Below, piece by piece: positions 41,445-61,300 of a DNA stretch of 64,000 nucleotides. The stretch is from Haematococcus lacustris (taxonomy: Eukaryota > Chlorophyta > Chlorophyceae > Chlamydomonadales > Haematococcaceae). The position numbers were made by a program, and so were the translations under genes. How positions within the stretch are numbered: the stretch's first letter is position 1; every line of letters begins with the position of its first letter. Location: the NCBI GenBank assembly GCA_030144725.1, contig JASKMD010000005.1, positions 6,373,212-6,437,211 of the forward strand, in the 5' to 3' direction. Under the pieces are notes generated by a model. That model worked only from the letters and a program-made list of their open reading frames with translations. It was not told the DNA's origin and ran no database searches.

Positions 41445-44400
41445 ATGGCGACGGTCCGGCATGCCTTCATAGCCGAGTGGCTGGATCCCGCGTCATCTGT
41501 AATCTGGAAGTACCAGCTATTCTATTACCCGGAGACCAAGGAGGTGGAGGTGCGCTCGAAGTGACATGCGGGTCATTGCTTGTACACTGTGGCTGAAAGC
41601 TCCCGGCATTGGCCCCTGCAGATGGTAGACATCAAGAACAGGCGGCATTTCTTGAAAAGAACCCGGCCGTCTGAGGACATAAAGCCTGAGCTTTTGTTTG
41701 TTGGCTCCACGGTCACAGTTTACAGCAGGCAGCTGAAAATTATTGACTTTGGGGATGAGTTCACGAGGTCTAGGATGGAGGCAAAGTCTGAAAGGTGCAG
41801 CCAGCCCCTCTCACGCCTAGCACGAACTAGTGCCTCTACCGCTACAGGTGTTAATCGTGCCTCATCTCCTGCAGGACGCTAGCCATGGTTAAGCCTGATG
41901 CTTTCAAACACTTGGGCAAAATCCTGAATGCCATCACAAGCAGTGGCTTCCACATCAAGTGGGTCAGGCTCACCATGGCATGCTGACAGACTGCTCGCCC
42001 CCTGCAGCTGCCCAGTGCGCAGCCACCAGGCAGCCACAAGGTGGTGATGCATGGCACTGGCCCTGGTGCCGTGTGCTGCCTGCAGCAACCTACGGGTATG
42101 CAAGTTGAGTAAAGAAGAGGCAGAGGGATTCTACGCAGTTCACCAGGGCAAGCCCTTCTTTGCCACCCTGGTGCAGGTGAGCCAAGGTGGAGCCAGCAGT
42201 GTGCAGCAGCAGGGAGGCAGAGAAGGAAGGCTGCGGCAGCAACAAAGCTGCCATACCAGGCTGGTGGCTCAGCGGTGTGAACCAACAGCAGCAGCAGCAG
42301 GGATTGACCTGTTGCTGTCTCTGTCTCAGCCACTCATCACTAGAACCTTGAGCAGATGGCACCAGTGCAGCCCTGACACCTGTAGCCAGCATGGGGTAGC
42401 ATGGTACTAGTGGACAACAGAAACGTGCTACACTGGCAGCAGGAGCAGCACCTGTGCCTGAAGCCTGGCAGCAAGGCAGTCTGGACAGCAGCAGTCAGCG
42501 TGACAGGGGCTGGCTGCCGTGCGTTGCTGCAGCAGCAGGAGCAGCACAGTGACAAGCGCAGATGTGAAGCAGCCTGGGCACGGGGTAGGCCATCCAGTGT
42601 CGCCCAGGGCCTTGCACATTAAGCTGCGCACGCTGCATGCTGCCATGCACTGCCCTGTGCTATGAGCCACTGGAGGGCGATGCTGCCGTGACATCTTCCC
42701 CCACCCCAGTTGTGCGTGCTGGCGCAGTTCATGAGCAGCGGGCGCATCGCAGCGATGGAGCTGGTCGCGCCAGCCGCCATCCAAAAATGGCGCGAGCTGC
42801 TCGGTCCCACCGACTCTGACCAGGCGCGGCGCGAGGCCCCTCACTCAATACGTGCGCACTTCGGCACCAACAAGACATACAACGCTTGCCATGGCTCCGA
42901 TGCACCAGACACGGCGGCACAAGAGATCAGATATTTCTTCGGCCAGGCGCCGCCGGTCGGCAAGTGTGACCTTGGCCGCAACACGACCCTTGGTGTGATT
43001 AAACCCCACTCGGTGCTCGACGGGACAGCGGGCCTCATGCTGGACTGCATCCAGGAGACCTTTGACATCACAGCGCTGCAGCTCTTTACGCTGGACAAGA
43101 TTGCAGCAGCAGAGTTCTACGAGGTGAGCGGTGTTAGCAGCTTGGGAGGCACTGTCAGCAGGTGGGGCGGCAGAGCCTGGGGCAGTGTTCGCAGCATTGA
43201 GGGGCATGGGGTGCAGTAGAAGCAGAGCCGGGTTGAGGCTTGTTGGTGTTGGGCGCTCAGCAGCAGGACTTGCACCCAATGGACTCACCTGCCTAGCGTC
43301 TGGCTATGCCGCTGGAACACCACCTGCAACAGGACCTCTCCCAGCTGCATGAGGTTACCTTATGTTGGTGGCCTGTTGAAGGGTGGCGGTGCTAGCGCCT
43401 GCTGGCTGTGTGTGCTCAGGGCCCAGGCAGTGCTGGCTGCTGGCTGTGTGGGGCAGGTGTACAAGGGTGTGCTGTCCCCCGGGGAGTTCAACGCCATGGT
43501 GGACGAGCTGACCTCTGGCCCCTGCCTGGCCCTGGAGGTGGCGGACAGGGACGGGGCCAACCCGGTGGAGCAGGTGGGGGGCGGGGAGGCTGGTGGGGTG
43601 AGGAAGCTGGCACAGGCTGGTGGGGTGAGTCACCTTACCTTGCTGGCACTGCCACTCCCTGACTCTACTTTGACATGTATCAGCAATATCATTGCTGTGA
43701 CAGTGGCATCATGAGCAGCATGGGCAGCTGCAGCATCGTGGGAGGGTAGCAAGGGCACGACCCGAGGCTACTCTCCTCCCGCACGCCCGACGGCGAGGGC
43801 ATAGTCTTTCTTTCTTTCTTTCTATCAGCTGCAGCATGCAGTGGTGCAACCCGCTGGAGCTGGTTGCTGAGCACATTGCTGCGTCAGCAGGCCGCTGCCC
43901 ACCCCCTCCACCCCCTCCACCCCTGCCACCCGTGCCACCCCCTCCACCCCTGCCCCCCCCTTCACCCCTGCTGCTGTGAGCCCCCTGCAGTTCCGGGAGC
44001 TGTGCGGACCCATGGACCCTGAGCTGGGCCGCGTACTGCGCCCCAAGTCGCTGCGCGCTCAGTTTGGGCTGAACAGTGAGTGCCGCCACAACCTGATCGC
44101 CTTGCCCCTCGCCCCTAGCCTGTCAGCCCTGCCCCTCGCCTGCACATGCACCTCTCTCACCTGCTGAACCTTGGGCACCCACCCTCACCTTCCTACCCTA
44201 CCCTTAACGCACACCCCTCCCCCCAGCTCACACCCCAACCAGCCCCTGCTGACTAGCTCAGGCCAAGGCACTGCGCCTGCACCTCACCTTGCCCCCTGGG
44301 CCCCCGCTTGGCCCTCAGCCCAGCTGGGCCTGCTGCCTGGCTCCTGGCTGGTGCAGTCGCGGTAGCAAATGGTGGTCCGGGTGTGAAGAACAGCCATGTA

Positions 44401-44539
44401 CCCTAATTACAAGAAACCTTGTCTAAGCTGGCCCCTGGCTGCCGCGTCCTCAGGGATCCGCAACGGCCTGCACTGCACCGACCTGGTGGAGGACGGGCCG
44501 CTGGAGGTGGCATACTTCTTCACCATCCTGCAAACCTGA
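41445..44539 (+). CDS. NME7: NME7-type protein: DM10 plus two nucleoside-diphosphate-kinase domains
   Basis: Axonemal/centrosomal NDK-family protein (FAP67 in Chlamydomonas; lumen of doublet microtubules). Eight exons: 41445-41549, 41622-41794, 41875-41958, 42086-42176, 42728-43123, 43457-43573, 43991-44075 and 44454-44539; 1137 nt, 378 aa, close to the usual about 376. Residues 1-92 are the DM10 domain (VDIKNRRHFLKRT, FVGSTVTVYSRQLKI). NDK domain A starts at TLAMVKPDAFKHLG and carries the active-site His in NACHGSD, with AP.SIR.HFGTN before it. NDK domain B runs from TLGVIKPHSVLDG to LHCTDLVEDGPLEVAYFF. All introns are GT-AG. Presence implies a flagellated organism. TGTAA at 44818-44822 and about 44970 are candidate poly(A) signals. 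Confidence 0.93.
43737..43825 (+). mobile_element. 89-bp SINE-like insertion with (TTTC)n tail
   Basis: Lies in the intron between exons 6 and 7 of NME7. Flanked by perfect 12-bp direct repeats CAGCTGCAGCAT (43725-43736 and 43826-43837). Its 3' end reads GCATAG followed by TCTTTC units, parallel to GAGTAGTT plus TTTC at the end of the 601-bp element at 15.2 kb. Both have 12-bp duplications, suggesting the same reverse-transcription machinery. No coding potential. Confidence 0.8.
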
Positions 44540-46278
44540 CCGCACAGCCAGCAGCCACTAGGCCACGCAGGGCCGCAGGCCGCAGCCCCCTCCCTCCCAC
44601 CACCCCTGGTCCTACCCGCCTGCCCTCAACCGCTGTGGGCTGCTCCTTAGCAGCCAGGAGCTCAGCCCTGGGGCAGTAGTCCTTACCCCAACGGGTTTCA
44701 CGCATGCCTGTGTCACATCAGCAAGTGCAGTCGACAGCCATGAGCGGCTGCGCCCTTGGCCCCCTGCCGGTGCTACTCCTCAGTGCCACTAGCCCTGCCG
44801 GCCAGCCAGCCGCTGGCTGTAAGCTGCATGGCCTGCGGCAGCGTGACGCGCCGCTGCAGTGGTGGAAGTTGCCCTGAAGCTGCCACTGTCATTGAGCTGA
44901 GGAGCAGCAGTACCTGTGTAAGAGCTGCCTTTGCCTGCACCTGCCCGCACTCCAGTATGTGGTCGTCATGTTGTAAGGGCAGGTAGACCGAGCTGGGGGC
45001 TGCTTGCTGGAACGGGGTATGATAAGAAATGTTGTTTACATTACGGAGCCAAGGGCATCTGGCTGTCCCGGACAGTGTCCGGCTATCATGACGTGGAGCG
45101 TGGAACGGCGTTACAGCGTGAACGGCGTTACAGGCTGAGGCCGCACACTAGTATCAGGGGCAACATCGACAATCCAATACACCAGCAGGAACGGTGCTGA
45201 ACAGACCATCAACAAACGCCAAGCTACAAACTGCGCAGTGCACACTCATGCGAACAAGGGGTTGACTGACCGGCATGGGTTCATGGCGCTGTTCTACGGA
45301 CTTGGCACCACCTGGCACCACCCCGACCCTTGCCTGTACAAGTGCTATCAGGTCCTGTAGGGCTCATCTTGCTTGTAGCACTCCTATCAGGCCTCGTGGG
45401 GCTGCTGCAGGAACCCTCCCCTGGCCTCATGCAATCTACAGGCTTGGCACCACGTTGCGGCATCCCTACCCCCACACCTGCTTGTACTGGTGCACTCACC
45501 CCCCTGGCCTGTTGCAGCCACAGCCAGCTGTGCACAGGGCAATTGAAGAATTTGGCTGACGCCTGCCTACACCATAAGGTTGGTTGCTGGGCACAGGGCA
45601 GTAGAAGAAGATGGGGCCATCATCCTGATTGGCTGCCCCGTCATCGGTGGGGTTGGACATTCTCCATCACACTGCAACGCTATGTGCAGAGAAAGGGGTG
45701 CAGCAGCCTGCTGTTGCAATGTGTGGACTTGCTGTCGCAGCCCCCTGCACCCAGCTGCTGCCTGCCTGCAGTGGCAGCCGCATTGCTGCCCGGGATGCTC
45801 CCGCCCCTTCCTACTACCAGATCATGCGCCCCTACCAGCTCTTGTTCATGCAACCCATTGCTTGCTGCTCATTGTGATGCAATGCACGTTTTCATACAAT
45901 ACAAAGGTACACCTGGCGCCCACCCCAGCAGCCCTGTGCTCACCACACCCCAGCCAATGGGCTGACCCGGCCACGCAGCCGGCAGGCATGAGGGCAGAGG
46001 GGTACACAGGCAGCGGCAGCAGTCGCATGCAGCCATGGAGCACCACCGCCGCCAGTGGCTAGAGGTGCTAACTGGACCCCCTTGTGCAGCCCGGCTAGGA
46101 GGCGCCCTGGGCAGAGCCTGGCTAGGCGCCTAACCACTAACCCTAGGCGCCACCCTGAGCAGAGCCTAGTTAGGCGCTGAGCTGCCGGTACCGCTTACAG
46201 ACATCGGCAGCTAAGCTGCCTGGCCGCCCACCCCTCCATGGGGTTTGGGGTGCTGCTGGCTCCGGCTGCCCGCATGTG
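44540..46278. other. intergenic, no convincing gene
   Basis: Several open frames (for example 45330-45965 and 45580-46062) have Cys/His/Pro-rich composition without recognisable motifs, so I do not call them. Two imperfect direct copies of a roughly 38-bp AGGCGC/GCAGAGCCT sequence lie at 46095-46133 and 46143-46180. TTACA at 46195-46199 (TGTAA on minus) is about 80 nt past the TAZ gene stop. Confidence 0.5.
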
Positions 46279-47148
46279 TTACAACAGGACCTGGGCCGCA
46301 TGCTGCGGGGTGGCGGCAGGCCCAGGCAGGTAGCCCTGAGGCGCGGCCAGCTGCATGTAGGGCAGGGCGCCTAGCGGGAACCCACCTCCCCCTGGGCTGT
46401 GCGACTGGGCTGCTGCTTGCGCTGGGTACATGGACGGCAGCAGGCCTGGGGAGAAGGGCTGGGTGGCCAGGCTGCTGAGCAAGGAGGGGTGGGGCTCCTG
46501 GCTGTTGACCTGGCTGCTGGGGCTGGGCTGGCGCAGCCACTGCTTTGCCACCTGGGCGGCCTGGGCTGCTTGCTCCTGCTGCTGCCGCCGCTGGGCTGCT
46601 GCTGCCGAGGCCAACGAGGAGCTTGTTCGATTCACATAGCGCTTCACTGGGATGCACACTGCGCAGCTCATGCTGAAACCTGCAGGATGGCGCAGCAACA
46701 CGCTCTAAGGGGCAGAACCAGGTGGACATGTTGTGCCCCGCGCTCTCCGGCTATTGCTGCCTCGAGTAATCAAACAGCGGCGGCGGAGTGTGCGTCGCGG
46801 CCCTCACACTGTTTGTGATGTCGTAGGATGGCTCTCACTGTGTCGCACTTTGGGACGTTACAGCAGCCCGGAGCTGCCTGGCACTTGATCATGTGGTTCC
46901 AAAGGGACTTGCCAGACCTGTGCGGCAGGCAGCAGGTTCGTTCTGTGCAAGCTGTGCGGTTGCGAACGGCGACAGGCCCCGTCGCCCTCCGACCCTCCCC
47001 CGCACCTGCACCTCGGGCCATGCTCGCATCCCTCAGAGCTCTGGCATGTCGCACAATGACGCATGAATAGTAGCCAACGCTGCGCGAGCTCAATGCGGGC
47101 CGCGCCGTCTTGGGGTTGCCCGGGGGCGCTGGGAGTAGTGCCAAACAT
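46279..47148 (-). CDS. TAZ zinc-finger protein
   Basis: Three exons: 47148-47012, 46917-46808 and 46679-46279; 648 nt, 215 aa, GT-AG. Residues about 20-105 form a TAZ-type zinc-binding domain as in CBP/p300 and plant BT proteins: RWLLFMRHCATCQ, GCEHGPR, LWNHMIKCQAAPGCC, VPKCDTVRAILRHHKQC, CAVCIPVKRYV. The codons at both splice junctions are completed correctly (Arg at the first, Cys of HHKQC at the second). The C-terminal half is Gln/Ala/Pro/Ser-rich and probably disordered (QVAKQWLRQPSPSSQ...). No HAT, bromodomain or BTB domain is attached, so it is a free-standing TAZ protein, perhaps a transcription cofactor fragment or adaptor. The start ATG gives a complete domain. Confidence 0.8.
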
Positions 47149-48010
47149 GTCTGCGGGCGGCAGGGTACACGCAGAGCGGGGACAAGGACAGCTGATTCAA
47201 ATGTCCGCCGCGGCTGTCGGTGGGTCGCGCCCTTGCCCACGCATCTCCTAGCAATGGCGTCAGGCTAGCAGCAGTGGCTGCTCTTGCGCCAAGGAGCGCA
47301 CAGGCGTGGTGAGGGGCCACATGGCCGTTGCCCACTGCCGTAGGTCCTGCTCATACCTTCAGCAAACCCAGCTGCACTGGCCCAGGGCGGCAGAGTGCTG
47401 TACGGCTGCGGCGGAAGGCTTTCCTGTTGATTGTGCGTCCGCTGCGGAAACTGTGACCGCAGAGGTGCGGGAGGGCCGGGCTGTAGCTCGTGCAACACCA
47501 ACATTGTTGATGTGCGTGCTGCCCGCTATGTATGTGTGCGTGTGCGCGAAACTACTACTCCCCAAAACCTACCATGGGTATGGTTGTACACCGTTATCTG
47601 GTTTGTCTGCTTGACTTGCCCATCAGAAACTTCGGCTTCAAAGCTAGCGACCCGCTTCATGGCAGCATACGCGCTCGGAATGGCCTGAGGTCTGGAGTGC
47701 ACAGGCAATCGAAACCTACCAAGGACGATGCCATCAGTACAGAATGCGAGAAAAGCAGTGTGCGTTCTGCATGTTGTCTGTGACATACTGTCTTGGCCGC
47801 TGTAATAACCCAGTTTACTAGGCGGGCAGCTTCGTATCCCAATAAACACCAGCTCACAGACCACCACTGGTCGTGATGCTGCCCTGCCTTGCTCTGCAGC
47901 CTACAGTGGAGGTTGCTACTAGGGCAATTGACAGGAACTGCCGACTAGTTTATCACGTGCCGACAGTTCATCACGTGTGCTCTGCTGCCACCGCAATGGG
48001 CTTCGCGATG
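47149..48010. other. intergenic, no gene seen
   Basis: Between the TAZ gene start and the transporter stop. Contains a plus-strand TGTAA near 47798. No coding sequence supported. Confidence 0.45.
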
Positions 48011-57713
<9,703 letters not shown>

Positions 57714-58307
57714 CAGCTTCGCATCGCAGCACCTGACGCACCCCGTGAACTTACAAGCAGCGGCAGGTGAGTGGCGGCCGAGCTCCTAGCCCACATGCGC
57801 TGTGGGCTCGCCAGGCCTTTAAATTTGGACGGCGCGGGCCATCACGGCGGCGGCTCAGACTGCACACCGGTCGGCAACACACATCTCACTGCTGCGAGCT
57901 TCGCAAGTGCACCCGCCATATCACGTGGCATGGCTTGCAAAGGTGCGTCAAGGTAAGGATTTGTGTCCATCAAAAATCTTGGCTTACAGCGGTGATTGCC
58001 ATAGCGGTGATTGCCATGTAAACACCGTGCCAATCAAACAATGTCCATAGACATCAGCTATTTACTCGTGCTACTTGGGGATGGCTACTATGCCCAGCTT
58101 CACTGTCATTGTACATTGAGATATGGTAGGTGAGCGGGAGAAGGTGTACGGGGGTAGCATTACGTTTTACGTTTCCGTTGCACCATGAGGAAATTGCCAA
58201 CTTAACAATTGTGCACTTATCACTGCACGGCCTGTGCACCCTTGACAGCACTGCATCCGTGTCTCTAACCAGCCGACCTTCGCGTGTGAGCAGGCCAGTC
58301 GCGGCCT
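57714..58307. promoter_or_regulatory. divergent region, transporter / stromal processing peptidase
   Basis: About 0.6 kb between the proposed start codons of two head-to-head genes. It includes a TTTAAATTT near 57818 and an A+T-richer centre, and is the likely bidirectional promoter. No specific operator recognised. Confidence 0.45.
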
Positions 58308-61300
58308 ATGGCGCTGGATCTTCATACAACGCAAAGCAGCACGCTAGCTCGTGGCAGGGGCAGAGTCGCTTCCCAGCCCGTGTGCCTGCATGACGACAGG
58401 CCCCGCTTACGCCACTCTCAACCCGTGGCCCGCAGCAGCTATGCTGGACCAGGGGTTGTGAGGACGCCCAGGTACGCCTTGCACTTGCACACTTGCGGCT
58501 CGGCTGGCCTCGGCGTGTTTGCTTATAGCCTGTATTGGTGCACTTGACATTTGGCGCAGCCTATGCCAAGCATCGTCTCGCTCCGCTGCTTTTGGCTCTC
58601 CCCTTCCACCTATGAACCCTGGCCGACCCAGGGCGGGGTGTGCGCCCTGTATTCATGGGGCGGTGGTGCGCCGGGGCAACAGGGTCATCATCAGCGCTGT
58701 CCTGGTGCGTGCACCCGCCGTCTCAGCCTGTGGGGCGCAGTTAAGCGCGTGTGGTGCAACCAGAGTCCCTCGCCCAAGCCCAGGAACACACAGACCAGCA
58801 AGGCTGGATGTTGTGACGCAGGCCGGCGTCGAGAACGCAGTAGACGCGACGAGCTTCCTGGATGAGCGCATTAAGCCAGAGAAGAACCTGGTGATTGGCA
58901 AACTTGACAATGGGCTGCAGTACGTGATTTTGCCCAACAAGCTGCCGCCGACGCGTTTTGAGGCGCACTTGGAAATTCACGCGGGGTCTGTCGATGAGCT
59001 ACCCACCGAGCAGGGCATTGCGCACTTGGTGGAGCACGTCACGTTCTTGGGCAGCAAGCGTCGGGAGAACCTGCTAGGCACAGGCGCCCGGGCCAATGCC
59101 TACACCGATTTCCATCACACCGTGTTCCACGTCCACTCGCCCATCACCAACAGCCATGCAGGCGTGCCCCTGCTGCCCCAGGTGAGATGGTTCTGCACGG
59201 CAGGGCATGGCAGGTTTGCTTGGCTGGCAGGCAGCAGCTGGGGGCCCTGCCACAGCATCGCCTAGCTCATGGCACAGCAGCCAACAGCGAGGGGCGCGGC
59301 TGGCAGCTGTTGCCAGTGCAGCGCCTCATTGTGTGAGCAGCTTAACACAGGCTGGCAGGAGCTGGCCCTGGGCTGGCCTCCAGGTGGCTTGCATCAGCAC
59401 AGCACTGACCACAGCTGGCCTGCATCAGCCGGCACAGTGCAGGCAGCCCAGGCCCCACCTGGTGCCAACAGACGGCAGCTGTTGTGTCACGACAGCCGTG
59501 ATGCCGCCAGGCTACAGCAGCTACACCGGGGGTGGGGGGGGAGGTTGGTCATGATTGTGCTGTGCCGCAGTAGCTACACAAGGGGGGGGGGGAGGTGTGA
59601 GACAAGGTTGTGCTGCGCACCTGCACACCTCACAGCTGTCAGGTGCCGGAAGCCTACCCAGGCCCTGTGCTGGCAGCTGCTGTGCTGGCAGCTGCAGGGC
59701 CAGCAGCGCAGGCAGCTGCGAGGCCAGCCTCCTGAGCTGTGGTGTGTGAAGCGCTGCAGCTGCCAGCAGGCAGGCAGGCAGGCCATGAGGCTGGAGGCTG
59801 AGCCGCTGGGGGGAGGCATTGCAGCCCTGAGCCATGGAGTGGAGTGCAGAGTGGGGCAGCAGGCAGGGGCTGGGGGAGGCTTTGAACCCACGGGGGTGGG
59901 AGGGGGTCAGGCAGGTGTGGAGGAGCCAGCTGCAGCCTGGCAGCCCGCTAGTGCCCTGGCCTGCTCCCCGTCAGCCTGCTTGACCCTGTGGCGAGGCCAG
60001 GGGGCGGCCTGGAGGCAAGCAGCTGGCGCCTGGGGCCTGGAGTTCATGCCGCAGCTGTGTGCGGCCCTGCAGCCCTGCCACTCTTGGGAGTGTTCACGAG
60101 TGGCATGCAGAGTGGGGGAGCAGACAGCCCCCCGTCATCAACATCATCAGCAGCAGCAGTGTCATCATCAGTATACAGCATCCACCAATGTTCAGTGTAA
60201 TCCCATCACACCGGTGTCACTGCAGCACAGGCAAGCAAACACCATCCACGCGTCTGGCCTGCGGTGCTGGCCACTTGTTTTGGTCAGTTTTGGCATAACC
60301 CATATTACTTATTGCCCATCAGGCCAACCGCCTGCACGGATGCATATGCTACACAGCTCCGTCAGGTCTGCTGCACTCCACCCACAGGCCTGCCCCGTGC
60401 GCCTGCCCTGCCTGCCCTGCCTGCCCTGCCTGCCCTGCCTGCCCTGCCTGCCCTGCCCTGCCCTGCCTGCCCTGCCCTGCCTGCCCTGCCTGCTACACCC
60501 AGTCCAGCAGCAAAGCAAAGCTGCGTCATAATGCCAGAGTTGGGCATGCAGGCAACATGGCCCAGTCACCGCGGCCTGTGCTCTTGCAAGAGTGTATGAA
60601 TAGCCGGCTGCTGGGTGTGGTGGAGCGGGGTGGGGTGGGGTGGGGTCCTCATAGCTAAGGCTGATGCGGAGGGTGCGGGCGCAGGCTGCTGGTGTTGGAG
60701 CCGTCCAGCTGTTGCAGCTGTTGCAGCTGCTGCCCGCACAGTGCCAACAGCTCAGCAGCAGCTGTCAGCAGGGTGGGCACCTCTACGACTGTGTGGACCA
60801 GCACTTTGGTGTGGGAGCTGCTGCTGGCTACCAACAGCCCACTGACCTGACCTGACCTGACCTGACCTGACCTGACCTGACCTGACACTGCAGCCAACCC
60901 CCATCCTAACCCTGACCCTGGGCAGTGCACTGGGCGGCTGTGTGGACCTTGACAGCGCCTGGGCAGGGTCCTGCAGCTGAGCCTCATGCCACCAGCATAC
61001 AGCTGAGCTAGGCTGCGTGCTCCAGGCCTGGCCTTTAACAGGCGTGCTGGGTAGAGCCCTGCAGCTCAGCCTGATGCTGGCTAGGCTGCGTGCCACTGGC
61101 CAGGCCCACCCCAACAGCCACTGGGGCTGAGCTGTGCTGAGCTAAGCTGGGCTGGGCTCCCCCTGGGCCTCTCCTGCCTGCCTGCCTGCCTGGCTCACTT
61201 CACCTGCTTCACCCACTGCCCTCTGCCTGCCGCTGCTGCTGCTGCTGCTGCCTGCTGGCCACTGCCTGCTGCTGCTGCTGCCTGGTGTGGCTCAGGTGCT

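Noticed and set aside
43737..43825. tRNA-derived SINE with A and B boxes
   Set aside because: I could not find a convincing B box, so only the target duplication and tail are claimed.
45330..46062. Overlapping frames of 160-211 codons
   Set aside because: Cys/Pro/His-rich composition, no motifs, no convincing splice or codon pattern.
46095..46180. Terminator hairpin or small transposon
   Set aside because: The two AGGCGC sequences are imperfect direct copies without target duplication; noted only as a local duplication.
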